Part shown: positions 17,394-25,886 of the stretch, one piece after another
How positions within the stretch are numbered: position 1 is the stretch's first letter
How the letters are laid out: every line of letters starts with the position of its first letter
NCBI GenBank assembly: GCA_023412805.1
Contig: JAEZRM010000064.1
Location: forward strand, 124,001 to 188,000
Source: Pseudomonadota bacterium
GTDB taxonomy: Bacteria; Pseudomonadota; Alphaproteobacteria; Rhizobiales; Hyphomicrobiaceae
Length of the DNA: 64,000 nt
Direction: 5' to 3'
Notes under the pieces: generated by a model
Told to the model about the DNA's origin: nothing
The model's input: only the letters and a program-made list of their open reading frames with translations
Database searches by the model: none
Translations under genes and position numbers: made by a program

Positions 17394-18548
17394 ATGCTCG
17401 ACACACACACATCGGCTCCGGCTTTCGGCTACACGCTCCTCGCGGAGGATGGCAATGCGCGTCTCGGCGAGATCACGACGCCGCGCGGTATCATCCGCAC
17501 GCCAGCCTTCATGCCGGTTGGGACCGTGGCGACGGTCAAGGCGCTCTATCCGGAGCAGGTGAAGGAGGCCGGCGCGGATATTCTGCTCGCCAACACCTAT
17601 CACCTCATGCTGCGCCCGACCGCGGAGCGCATTCATCGCCTCGGCGGGTTGCACAAGTTCATGCGCTGGGAAGGGCCGATCCTGACGGACTCCGGTGGCT
17701 TCCAGGTCATGAGCCTCTCGAAAATCCGCAAAGTGACGGAGGATGCCGCACTTTTCCAGTCGCACATCGACGGCTCACGGCATGTGCTGAGTCCTGAGCG
17801 CGCGATCGAGATCCAGTGTCTTTTGGGCTCGGACATCCAGATGCAGCTTGACGAGTGCATCGAGCTGCCGGCGAGCCGCGCAGAGACGGCGCGCGCCATG
17901 GAGCTGTCGTTGCGCTGGGCCGAGCGATGCAAGGTGGCGTTCGCGAAGAACCTGGAGAGCGGTCTCGCGAAGCCGGGGCAGGCGTTGTTCGGTATCGTGC
18001 AGGGCGGCGTCGAGCACGATCTGAGGCGGCGTTCGGCGGAGACGCTCGTTGGCATGGACCTTCCAGGCTACGCGGTGGGCGGTCTAGCTGTCGGCGAGGG
18101 GCATGAGGTCATGCTGCAGACGCTCGAAGCGACGCTGCCTTTCCTGCCAGCGCAAAAGCCACGCTACCTCATGGGCGTCGGCACGCCGGAAGATCTCATC
18201 GAGGCAGTGCGGCGCGGCGTCGATATGTTCGATTGCGTCTTGCCGACGCGCAATGGTCGCCATGGCCTCGCCTTCACGTGGAATGGTCGCGTAAACTTGC
18301 GCAATGCGAAGCACGCCGAGGACATGGCGCCGCTCGATCCTGAAGGCACGTGCCCGGCGGCGCGCGACTATTCGCGGGCCTATCTCCATCATCTCGTAAA
18401 GTCAGGCGAACTGCTCGGTGCGATGCTGCTGTCGTGGGTCAACACGGCCTTCTATCAGGAGCTCATGTCGGCCATGCGCACGGCCATTCGCGAGGGCCGC
18501 TTCGCCGACTGGGCAGCGGAGACCAAGGCACGCATTGCTAAGACTTAG
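17394..18548 (+). CDS. tgt: tRNA-guanine transglycosylase
   Basis: Tgt (384 residues) exchanges guanine 34 of tRNAs with GUN anticodons for preQ1, the first tRNA-bound step of queuosine synthesis. Key parts are visible: LANTYHLMLRP, the catalytic region LTDSGGFQVMSL, LFGIVQGG, DCVLPTRNGRHG with the nucleophile Asp, and the zinc-ligand segment near the C-terminus (CPAARDYSRAYLHHL). A GC hairpin (17353-17359 with 17368-17374) stands between queA and tgt. It has no T run, so it should not stop transcription. The 3' end overlaps the convergent transporter gene by 11 bases. Confidence 0.96.
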   Translation: MLDTHTSAPAFGYTLLAEDGNARLGEITTPRGIIRTPAFMPVGTVATVKALYPEQVKEAGADILLANTYHLMLRPTAERIHRLGGLHKFMRWEGPILTDSGGFQVMSLSKIRKVTEDAALFQSHIDGSRHVLSPERAIEIQCLLGSDIQMQLDECIELPASRAETARAMELSLRWAERCKVAFAKNLESGLAKPGQALFGIVQGGVEHDLRRRSAETLVGMDLPGYAVGGLAVGEGHEVMLQTLEATLPFLPAQKPRYLMGVGTPEDLIEAVRRGVDMFDCVLPTRNGRHGLAFTWNGRVNLRNAKHAEDMAPLDPEGTCPAARDYSRAYLHHLVKSGELLGAMLLSWVNTAFYQELMSAMRTAIREGRFADWAAETKARIAKT

Positions 18549-19476
18549 CGGCCTCTTCCTCAGCCTTTCGCCGCTCCATCGCGGTCACGTGCTCGCGATG
18601 TACGAGGTACACGCCGGAGGCGATGACGATCATGGCGCCGGCGATCGTCCATCCATCCGGAAGCTGGCCGAAGATGAGGTAGCCGAGTGCGGTGTGCGTG
18701 ATCAGCCCGAAATAGATGAATGGCGCGAGCGTCGAGGCGGGGGCGTGACGATAGGCGAGGATGAAGATGTAATGGCCGAGTCCGCCCCACAGGCCTGTCG
18801 ATAGCAATAAGGCCCAAGTGAAGGCATCAGCCGGCCAGATCCATTCCGCGATTGCAAACGGCGCCATGACGAAGACGCCGGCCAGCATGGAATAGAAAAT
18901 CGTCACCTCTGGCGGGTCGAAACGCGTGAGATAGCGCGTCAGCAGCATGAACACGGCGTAGCACAACGTACCGAGCGCGGCGAAGATCATACCGATCTCG
19001 AAGGTCGCATAGCCCGGCCGCACGACGACCAGAATGCCGCAGAAGCCGACGATGATGGCGAGCATCCGCCGCCAGCGGATCCACTCGCCGAGGAAGGGAC
19101 CGGCGAGCAGCGCGACGATGAACGGCGCGAGAAAGCCGATCGTCAATGTCTGATCGAGGCGCAGCGTCTTCAGCGCCAGGAAGTTGAACATGGTGGAGCC
19201 GAGCATCAGGAAGGAGCGGACGGTCTGATGCATCCACTTCCGGCTGTAGAGGAGGCGCGGCACGGCAAGCACGCCGAACGTGAGCACAACCAGGACGAAC
19301 TGGCTCATGAAGCGCAGCCAGGTCACCTGTGAGACTGGAAGACCGCTCCGCGTGGCAATGTACTTCGCCGTCGCGTCGAGCGCGGAGAACAGCACCAGCG
19401 CCACACACATGAGGCCTATGCCCCTGAGTACGTTGGTTCCGGCTTCGGCTGTCTCGCCGCCCGCATTGCGCTGCAT
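18538..19476 (-). CDS. EamA/DMT-family transporter
   Basis: A drug/metabolite transporter of 312 residues with about ten hydrophobic helices in two EamA repeats. The first starts at GLMCVALVLFSALDATAKY, and the second follows TLCYAVFMLLTRYL. The SALDATAKYIA opening is typical of the S-adenosylmethionine/amino-acid exporter-like branch, but the substrate cannot be read from sequence. The ATG at 19476 was chosen because it leaves a short, charged N-terminus. The gene stands alone, convergent with tgt and divergent from the epoxide hydrolase gene. Confidence 0.88.
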   Translation of the reverse strand: MQRNAGGETAEAGTNVLRGIGLMCVALVLFSALDATAKYIATRSGLPVSQVTWLRFMSQFVLVVLTFGVLAVPRLLYSRKWMHQTVRSFLMLGSTMFNFLALKTLRLDQTLTIGFLAPFIVALLAGPFLGEWIRWRRMLAIIVGFCGILVVVRPGYATFEIGMIFAALGTLCYAVFMLLTRYLTRFDPPEVTIFYSMLAGVFVMAPFAIAEWIWPADAFTWALLLSTGLWGGLGHYIFILAYRHAPASTLAPFIYFGLITHTALGYLIFGQLPDGWTIAGAMIVIASGVYLVHREHVTAMERRKAEEEAAKS

Positions 19477-19624
19477 GGCGCGTGGTGTCCCGCTTCCGAT
19501 ATTGGTGTGATGATCGCTGCTGCTTCGGGCGGCTTATACCTGTTTCGGGTGGCGCTGGTTGGGAAATGACACGAGAATGCACATGCGGCACAGGTATGCC
19601 CGCACGCGAGAATGAGGGGGTGTA

Positions 19625-20662
19625 ATGAAGTCGCTCTTTCCTGTGACCGAGCATACGATCGCAACCGCACGGCACAAGACGTCGTTTCTCGCCTGCGGTG
19701 CGCCGGACGCGCCGCCGATCATTTTCATCCATGGCTGGCCGGAGTTATCACTGAGCTGGCGGCATCAGCTACCCTGCTTCGCCAGTCTCGGGTTTCGTGC
19801 CATCGCACCGGATATGCGTGGTTACGGGCGATCGGCGATCTATACGCGCCATGAGGATTATGCGCTCGAGGTCATCGTCGAGGACATGCTCGAGCTGCTG
19901 GCCACCCTCGGGCACGAAAGCGCGATCTGGGTTGGGCACGACTGGGGCAGCCCGGTCGTATGGAGCCTTGCGAGCCATCATGCCGATTGCTGCAAGGCCG
20001 TGGCGAGCCTGTGCGTGCCCTATTTCCCGGAAGGGTTTCGCCCGGAGACTATGCTGCCGTTCGTCGATCGCGATGTTTATCCCGAGGCGCAGTATCCGGT
20101 CGGGCAGTGGGACTACCAGCTCTTCTATGAGGAGAACTTCGACAAGGCACGAAGGCATTTCGAGGCGGACGTCGCGAGCACCATCAAGGCGCTCTTCCGA
20201 GCTGGAACGGCGGCGGGGAAGGGGAAGCCGGCGCGGACATCCGATGTGCGGCGGCGCGGGGGATGGTTCGGGCCTTTGGATCGCGCACCGCCGCTGCCGC
20301 TCGATACGCGCGTACTGAGCGAGGAAGAGCTTGCCGTCTACGTGGAGGCGCTCGAGCGCAATGGCTTCTTCGGGCCGGATAGCTGGTACATGAACCATCA
20401 GCGCAATAGCGCGTACGCAAAGCGCGCGCCGAACGGCGGACGGTTGGCCATGCCGGTGCTGTTCCTGCACGGCGATTTCGATGCCGTGTGCGAGACGACA
20501 GTGTCGCGCCTTGCCGATCCCATGCGGGCAGCGTGCGCGGACCTCTCCGAGGTCGTGATCCCGTCCGGCCACTGGATGGCGCAGGAGCAGCCGGTTGCAG
20601 TGAATGTCGCGCTCGCGCGCTGGCTTGCGACGAAAGTGCCGGAAGCGTGGGTGGCGCCTTAG
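19625..20662 (+). CDS. Alpha/beta hydrolase, epoxide hydrolase-like
   Basis: A 345-residue alpha/beta hydrolase with an aspartate nucleophile. HGWPELSLSW forms the oxyanion-hole region, APDMRGYGRS is typical of epoxide hydrolases and haloalkane dehalogenases, GHDWGSPVVW holds the nucleophile Asp, and SGHWMAQEQP holds the catalytic His. A cap domain lies between, with a YMNHQ stretch that may contain a ring-opening tyrosine. Epoxide hydrolase is favoured, and a dehalogenase activity cannot be excluded. It is separated from its convergent neighbour by a terminator. Confidence 0.83.
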   Translation: MKSLFPVTEHTIATARHKTSFLACGAPDAPPIIFIHGWPELSLSWRHQLPCFASLGFRAIAPDMRGYGRSAIYTRHEDYALEVIVEDMLELLATLGHESAIWVGHDWGSPVVWSLASHHADCCKAVASLCVPYFPEGFRPETMLPFVDRDVYPEAQYPVGQWDYQLFYEENFDKARRHFEADVASTIKALFRAGTAAGKGKPARTSDVRRRGGWFGPLDRAPPLPLDTRVLSEEELAVYVEALERNGFFGPDSWYMNHQRNSAYAKRAPNGGRLAMPVLFLHGDFDAVCETTVSRLADPMRAACADLSEVVIPSGHWMAQEQPVAVNVALARWLATKVPEAWVAP

Positions 20663-20672
20663 CTCATCTCCC

Positions 20673-20707
20673 AAAAAAGATGGAGGGCCGCAGGGGTACG
20701 GCCCTCC
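20673..20707 (-). terminator. Rho-independent terminator between convergent genes
   Basis: A perfect 9-bp stem (GGAGGGCCG at 20682-20690 with 20699-20707). Read on the minus strand it is followed by TCTTTTTT, so it terminates the small secreted protein gene. It may also slow transcription from the opposite side. Confidence 0.85.
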
Positions 20708-20765
20708 AAGTCAGCGACCACACACAGGGGATGCAGGAGGTCGCTGGAAACGCGTTAGCGGCCCA

Positions 20766-21122
20766 CTAGCGGTATGAGCGCACCAGAGCTGCGTGACGGC
20801 GCTCGGCAGCATTGAGCTTGATCTTTTCGATGAACGAGATGCGGCCATCGGCAAAGGCGGCACGCCTCATCGCGGCGAGATCAGCGGCGCTCTGGCGGAC
20901 CGGGCTTGGGGTGTAGGTCTGCCGATAGACGGGCGCGCGATAGACCGGCCGGTAAGTGTGCTGCTGATGATGAACGCGCGGCGTTGCGCGGTAGATTTTG
21001 CCGGCCTGCGTTCCGTGCGGCCGCCAGGTCGAGGTGTTGACGGTGTCGGCGAAGGCCGCGCTGGCCGAGAACGTGAATGCGGCAGCGGTGGCGGCAGCGG
21101 CGGCGAGAATGGCGGATTTCAT
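20766..21122 (-). CDS. Small secreted hypothetical protein, Tyr/Arg/His-rich
   Basis: Not recognised. It has 118 residues with a signal peptide (MKSAILAAAAATAAAFTFSA, cleavage near AFA). A middle part rich in His, Gln, Tyr, Pro and Arg follows (VYRAPVYRQTYTPSPVRQS), then a C-terminal helix (ADLAAMRRAAFADGRISF and on) that resembles linker helices of small rhizobial exported proteins. The start at 21122 has a clean AGGAG site at proper spacing. It is monocistronic, with a terminator directly downstream. A perfect 12-bp palindrome lies about 127 bases upstream. Confidence 0.75.
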   Translation of the reverse strand: MKSAILAAAAATAAAFTFSASAAFADTVNTSTWRPHGTQAGKIYRATPRVHHQQHTYRPVYRAPVYRQTYTPSPVRQSAADLAAMRRAAFADGRISFIEKIKLNAAERRHAALVRSYR

Positions 21123-21248
21123 GGCGTCATCTCCTCTGTTTCGGCCGCGGAATTTCATCGCGGCGTGCACAGGGGAAACGCAATGGTGAATATCGATCCG
21201 TCGCGATTTTTCTAAACTTTTTCAGTAGCTTAATGGTCATTCATCTGA

Positions 21249-21260
21249 ATGAACGTTCAT
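21249..21260. promoter_or_regulatory. Perfect 12-bp palindrome, possible operator
   Basis: ATGAACGTTCAT is a perfect inverted repeat, flanked by further ATTCAT/GAATGA elements from 21238 on. The form is like operators of TetR-type regulators. It lies in the gap between the end of the LLM monooxygenase gene and the start of the small secreted protein gene, so it could act only on the latter. No TetR gene is present in the window. Confidence 0.35.
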
Positions 21261-21299
21261 CATCGAGACCGCGGCGCTAACGCATTGAGATCGCTGGCC

Positions 21300-22625
21300 T
21301 CATGACCTCGCGCCGACCGATGGTCTGTCCAGCCCGTAGTGGTCGCGCAGCGTCGTGCCTTCATAGGCCGTGCGAAAAAGACCGCGCTTCTGCAGGAGCG
21401 GCACCACTTCGGCGATGAATACATCCAGCATCCACGGCAGGATCGGTGGCATGACATTGAATCCGTCGGCGGCGGCGTTGTCGAACCAGTCGATCATCAG
21501 ATCAGCGACCTGATCAGGCGTGCCGGCGAATGTGAAATGGCCGCGCGCACCGGCAAGACGCGCGAGAAGCTGGCGCAATGTCGGCTGCTCGCGTTCGACG
21601 AGTCCCACGATCACCTCGGTGCGGCTGCGCGCAGCCTCATGCGCATCGGGCTTCGGAAAATCCTCCAGGCGAAGCGGCTTGTCGAGCGGCAGGTGCGAGA
21701 AGTCGTGCCCGCCGAAGCGTGCTGAAAGGCGCTTTCTTCCCACCTCGGGATCGCTCAGCTCATTGAGCTCGCGTTCGAGGCGCCGTGCTTCGGCTTCAGT
21801 GGACGCGATCATCGGACTGAGGCCGGGAAGGATGAGTGCCTGATCCGCGCGTCGGCCAGCGGCGACAACGCGCGCCTTGAGATCCGTATAGAAAGCCTGT
21901 GCCGTCGTCTTTTCCATATGTGCTGTGAAGACGGCTTCCGCGTGCCGCGCGGCGAATGCGCGCCCCGTATCAGAGGAGCCGGCCTGCACGAGCACGGGGC
22001 GGCCCTGAGGTGAGCGCGGGACGTTGAGTGGTCCGGCAACTTGGTAGTGCTCGCCTACGTGATCGATAGGCCGCACCTCACCGGCGCGTGCGTAATGACC
22101 GGTCGCGCGATTATCGAGCACAGCATTGTCGTCCCAGCTGTCCCACAGTGCGCGCACAACCTGCATGAATTCCTCGCCGCGCGCGTAACGATCGGCGTGC
22201 GAAACCTGTCCAGCGCCGCCGAAGTTGCGTGCGGCGGCGGCCATCCAGGACGTAACGATGTTCCAGCCTATGCGGCCGCCGCTGATGTGATCGAGCGACG
22301 CGAACTGACGCGCGAGGTTGAACGGTTCGGTGTAGGTGGTCGAGGCCGTGGCAATCAGGCCGATGCGCGAAGTGGAGACCGCGAGCGCGCCGAGCGCCGT
22401 GATCGGCTCCAGCCAGGTGCGCGGTGCGCTGGCGATATCGTCGGCGAGCGCGAGCTGATCGGCGAGAAAGATCGAGTCGAAAAGGCCAGCCTCGGCTTTC
22501 TGGGCAAGCTCCTGGAAGTAGCGGATGTCCGTCATCGCGCGCGGCGACGACTTCGGATGCCGCCAGGAGGCCTCATGATGCCCGCGGCTGTTGATGAACA
22601 GATTCAGATGGAGTTGCCGTCCCAT
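21300..22625 (-). CDS. LLM-class flavin-dependent monooxygenase (NtaA/SnaA/DmoA family)
   Basis: A 441-residue FMNH2-dependent monooxygenase of the bacterial luciferase superfamily. The N-terminus (LHLNLFINSRGHHEASWRHP) and the segments GLFDSIFLAD, ASLDHISGGRIGWNIVTSW and NVPRSPQGRPVLVQAGSSD are typical of the branch holding nitrilotriacetate monooxygenase, dibenzothiophene sulfone monooxygenase and dimethylsulfide monooxygenase. The substrate cannot be told from sequence, though organosulfur or aminocarboxylate compounds are likely. It needs a separate flavin reductase, which is not seen nearby. It is divergent from the glx cluster. Confidence 0.88.
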   Translation of the reverse strand: MGRQLHLNLFINSRGHHEASWRHPKSSPRAMTDIRYFQELAQKAEAGLFDSIFLADQLALADDIASAPRTWLEPITALGALAVSTSRIGLIATASTTYTEPFNLARQFASLDHISGGRIGWNIVTSWMAAAARNFGGAGQVSHADRYARGEEFMQVVRALWDSWDDNAVLDNRATGHYARAGEVRPIDHVGEHYQVAGPLNVPRSPQGRPVLVQAGSSDTGRAFAARHAEAVFTAHMEKTTAQAFYTDLKARVVAAGRRADQALILPGLSPMIASTEAEARRLERELNELSDPEVGRKRLSARFGGHDFSHLPLDKPLRLEDFPKPDAHEAARSRTEVIVGLVEREQPTLRQLLARLAGARGHFTFAGTPDQVADLMIDWFDNAAADGFNVMPPILPWMLDVFIAEVVPLLQKRGLFRTAYEGTTLRDHYGLDRPSVGARS

Positions 22626-22790
22626 ATCGTTCCGCCCTGGCGCGTTTCGTTTGTTTTGCTGGGAGATTAGCGCGGATGAGCGGGCCCTGCAGCCGCTGGC
22701 ATGGTCTGACTGGTATGATCAAGCGCACCAGCGAGGAAGTTGCCTGGGCTTGCCGCTCGAAAAAGAGGCATCGCAGTCCTGCTGGACAGA

Positions 22791-22818
22791 TTGCCAGCAC
22801 GCCGATTGCCTATATTAG
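22791..22818 (+). promoter_or_regulatory. Candidate promoter of the glx cluster
   Basis: TTGCCA (22791-22796), a 16-base spacer and TATTAG (22813-22818) lie about 80 bases before glxB in the divergent gap. The match is moderate. No sigma-54 type TGGCAC-N5-TTGCA site was found in this gap. Confidence 0.3.
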
Positions 22819-22896
22819 TAGTCGGATGCCCGGTGATGGTGCAGGCCATGCGCTGTCGATGGGCCGTTGCAGAAAGCAGCAAGCGGGAATGCGCAC

Positions 22897-23793
22897 GTGT
22901 GCGGTATCGTTGGGTTGTTTCTGAAGGACAAGGCGCTGGAGCCGGAGCTTGGGCGCCTTACGGCGGCCATGCTGCACGAAATGTGCGGGCGCGGGCCGGA
23001 TAGCGCGGGGTTCGCCGTCTATGGCGGCGGCGCGGGCGGTACGTCCAAGATCTGCGCCGTGCGACGGGCATCGAGCCTCGACTGGGCGGACGTCCCGAGG
23101 CGCCTGGAGCAGGCTATCGGTAGCAAAGTCAGTTACGAGACCATCGAGGATCATGCCATCATCCGCATCGATGGTGATGGCACCGCGGCGCGCACGTGGC
23201 TCATCGAGAATGTTCCAGAAGCAACCGTCCTCAGTGAAGGCGAGGCCATAGAGATTTACAAAGGCATCGGCGATCCCGACGCGATCAGCGAGCGACTGCG
23301 GCTCGCGTCCTTCAGCGGTACGCACGCCATTGGCCATACGCGCATGGCGACTGAAAGTGCCGTGACGATCGCGGGCTCGCATCCTTTCTCGACCGGGCGC
23401 GATACATGCTTGGTACACAATGGCTCGCTCTCCAATCACAATCGCCTGCGCGAGACGCTGCGCCGTCATGGCGAGCGCTTTCAGACCGAAAACGACACAG
23501 AGGTTGCGGCGGGCTATCTCTCCTGGCGGATGAAGACGGGCGACAGCCTCGAACAGGCGCTGGAGCACGCGCTCGACGATCTCGACGGCTTTTATACGTT
23601 CGTCGTTGGCACGCGGGACGGCTTCGCGGTGTTGCGCGATCCGATCGCGTGCAAGCCGGCGGTGATGGCGGAGACGGATGCCTGGGTGGCCTTCGGCTCG
23701 GAGTTCCGTGCGCTCGCGGCGCTGCCCGGCATCGACGGGGCGCGCATCTGGGAGCCGGTGCCGGCTACGGTCTATGCCTGGAGCCGGAGCTGA
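22897..23793 (+). CDS. glxB: Class II glutamine amidotransferase subunit (GlxB / MgsA-like)
   Basis: A glutaminase domain homologous to the N-terminal part of glutamate synthase, 298 residues. The GTG at 22897 is chosen because the next codon is TGC. Removing the initiator Met then exposes the catalytic N-terminal Cys (mature CGIVGLF), as required in this family, whereas longer starts would bury it. Other family motifs are GHTRMATES, LVHNGSLSNHN and ENDTEVAAGYL. The related MgsA makes up N-methylglutamate synthase with MgsB and MgsC in methylamine-using bacteria; rhizobia carry a GlxBCD version. It is followed 3 bases later by glxC in a tight operon. Confidence 0.9.
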   Translation: MCGIVGLFLKDKALEPELGRLTAAMLHEMCGRGPDSAGFAVYGGGAGGTSKICAVRRASSLDWADVPRRLEQAIGSKVSYETIEDHAIIRIDGDGTAARTWLIENVPEATVLSEGEAIEIYKGIGDPDAISERLRLASFSGTHAIGHTRMATESAVTIAGSHPFSTGRDTCLVHNGSLSNHNRLRETLRRHGERFQTENDTEVAAGYLSWRMKTGDSLEQALEHALDDLDGFYTFVVGTRDGFAVLRDPIACKPAVMAETDAWVAFGSEFRALAALPGIDGARIWEPVPATVYAWSRS

Positions 23794-23796
23794 ACG

Positions 23797-24519
23797 ATGC
23801 CGTCAGTGCGGATGGGTGTGAAGACAGCGCACGAGGCGCGCAACACCAGCCTCGACATGTCCAGCCTATCGCTGCGGCAGGTGAACGAGACGCTGCAGAA
23901 AGCTGAAGAGGGCGCCTTCGTCGTCGCAAATCCGCGCGGCGCGCACGCGCTTGCAGCAGGCTTGACGACGCCGATCGATGTCACGGTCGAGGGGCATGTC
24001 GGCTACTACTGCGGCGGCATGAACCAGCAGGCCAGCATCACGATCAACGGCAATGCCGGCACGGGCGTTGCCGAGAACATGATGTCGGGCCGCGTGCATG
24101 TGAAAGGCGATGCTTCGCAGTCGGCGGGTGCGACCGGGTGCGGCGGCCTTCTCGTTATCGACGGCAATGCCTCGGCGCGGCTCGGCATCTCGCTGCGCGG
24201 GCTCGATATCGTCGTGAAAGGTTCGATCGGCCATATGGCCGCATTCATGGCGCAGGCTGGAAATATCGTGGTGCTCGGCGATGCCGGGGACGCGCTCGGC
24301 GACAGCATCTATGAAGCGCGCTTGTTCGTGCGCGGCAAGGTCAAGAGCCTCGGTACGGACTGTACGGTCAAGGAAATGCGCGAGGAACACCGCACGCTGC
24401 TGCGCGGGCTGCTCGATGCTGCCGGCATCGGCCCCGAGGTCGACGTCGCGGAGTTCACGCGCTACGGCTCCGCGCGCACGCTCTATCACTTCCACATAGA
24501 CAACCTGGGATCCTACTAA
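23797..24519 (+). CDS. glxC: Glutamate synthase GXGXG-domain subunit (GlxC / MgsB-like)
   Basis: A 240-residue protein equal to the C-terminal beta-helix (GXGXG) domain of glutamate synthase, here as its own subunit. The repeating turns are clear: YYCGGMNQQASITINGNAGT, GRVHVKGDASQSAG and IVVLGDAGDALGDS. The first 30 residues are an extension before the DMSSLSLRQVNETLQ start of the domain. It should bridge the amidotransferase and FMN subunits in the complex. The TAA stop overlaps the ATG of glxD by one base, showing tight coupling. Confidence 0.9.
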   Translation: MPSVRMGVKTAHEARNTSLDMSSLSLRQVNETLQKAEEGAFVVANPRGAHALAAGLTTPIDVTVEGHVGYYCGGMNQQASITINGNAGTGVAENMMSGRVHVKGDASQSAGATGCGGLLVIDGNASARLGISLRGLDIVVKGSIGHMAAFMAQAGNIVVLGDAGDALGDSIYEARLFVRGKVKSLGTDCTVKEMREEHRTLLRGLLDAAGIGPEVDVAEFTRYGSARTLYHFHIDNLGSY

Positions 24520-25856
24520 TGGCCGACGACGACCGTTGGATCCACACCCCGCCGCGTGAGTCCGCGACATTCGACCGTGCGACCATCGCGGAAATTCACC
24601 GCGCCGCGGCGACGGGTATCTATGACATTCGCGGCTTCGGCGCGAAGCGGAAGCTGCCGCACTTCGATGATCTGCTTTTCCTCGGCGCCTCGATCAGCCG
24701 CTATCCGCTCGAAGGATATCGCGAGAAGTGCGGCACGAACGTCGTGCTCGGCACGCGCTTCGCGAAGAAGCCCATCGAGATCAAGATCCCGGTCACCATT
24801 GCGGGCATGAGCTTCGGTTCGCTCTCCGGACCTGCGAAGGAAGCGCTTGGGCGTGGCGCGTCCGCCGTCGGCACCTCGACCACGACGGGCGATGGCGGCA
24901 TGACGGAGGAGGAGCGCGCGGCTTCAAGCCTGCTCGTCTATCAGTACCTCCCCTCGCGCTATGGCATGGAGCCCGACCAGATCCGGCGCGCCGATGCCAT
25001 CGAGATCGTCATCGGCCAGGGCGCGAAGCCCGGCGGCGGCGGGATGGTGCTCGGACAGAAAATCTCCGAGCGCGTCGCCAACATGCGTACGCTGCCGGCA
25101 GGCATCGACCAGCGTTCGGCGTGCCGTCATCCCGACTGGACCGGCCCGGATGATCTCGAGATCAAGATTCTCGAATTGCGCGAGATCACTGGCTGGGAAA
25201 AGCCCATCTACGTGAAGGTCGGCGCGGCGCGGCCGTACTACGATACGGCGCTTGCCGTGAAGGCCGGCGCCGATGTGGTCGTGCTCGACGGCATGCAGGG
25301 CGGTACGGCTGCGACGCAGGACGTGTTCATCGAGCATTGCGGTCTGCCGACGCTCGCGGCGATCCGGCCGGCTGTAAAGGCCCTGACCGAACTCGACATG
25401 CATCGCAAGGTGCAGCTCATCGTGTCCGGCGGCATCCGCTCGGGGGCGGATGTCGCCAAAGCGCTGGCGCTCGGAGCAGATGCGGTCTCGATCGGCACGG
25501 CAGCGCTCATTGCGCTTGGCGATAATCATCCGCGCTGGGAGGAGGAATATCGCAAGCTTGGCACGACTGCGGGCAGCTACGACGATTGGCACGAGGGGCG
25601 CGATCCGGCGGGCATCACGACGCAGGATCCCGAGTTGACCAAGCGTCTCGATCCCGTTGCGGCGGGCAAGCGCCTAGCAAACTACCTCTCGGTGCTCACG
25701 CTCGAATGCCAGACGATCGCGCGCGCCAACGGCAAGAGCCACGTGCACAATCTCGAACCCGAGGATCTCGTCGCGCTGACGGTGGAAGCCGCGGCCATGG
25801 CCGGCGTGCCGCTTGCCGGAACCAACTGGATACCCGGCCGTAGTTCACAAGACTAA
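24519..25856 (+). CDS. glxD: Glutamate synthase FMN-domain subunit (GlxD / MgsC-like)
   Basis: The synthase domain of split glutamate synthase (445 residues), an FMN-binding TIM barrel. Motifs include TIAGMSFGSLSG, AKPGGGGMVLGQK, VVVLDGMQGGTAATQ and the phosphate-binding IVSGGIRSGADVAK with LGADAVSIGTAAL. After that last motif, where glutamate synthase has three clustered cysteines for its [3Fe-4S] centre, this protein has ALGDNHPRWEEEY and no Cys until much later. A cluster of the GltB type is therefore not expected. The substrate may be ammonia or an amine such as methylamine. It is third in the operon. Confidence 0.9.
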   Translation: MADDDRWIHTPPRESATFDRATIAEIHRAAATGIYDIRGFGAKRKLPHFDDLLFLGASISRYPLEGYREKCGTNVVLGTRFAKKPIEIKIPVTIAGMSFGSLSGPAKEALGRGASAVGTSTTTGDGGMTEEERAASSLLVYQYLPSRYGMEPDQIRRADAIEIVIGQGAKPGGGGMVLGQKISERVANMRTLPAGIDQRSACRHPDWTGPDDLEIKILELREITGWEKPIYVKVGAARPYYDTALAVKAGADVVVLDGMQGGTAATQDVFIEHCGLPTLAAIRPAVKALTELDMHRKVQLIVSGGIRSGADVAKALALGADAVSIGTAALIALGDNHPRWEEEYRKLGTTAGSYDDWHEGRDPAGITTQDPELTKRLDPVAAGKRLANYLSVLTLECQTIARANGKSHVHNLEPEDLVALTVEAAAMAGVPLAGTNWIPGRSSQD

Positions 25857-25886
25857 CCACGAAGCATCTCAACTAGGGAGTACCCC

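Noticed and set aside
22626..22896. Sigma-54 promoter or riboswitch before the glx cluster
   Set aside because: No TGGCAC-N5-TTGCA match and no conserved structured element was recognised.
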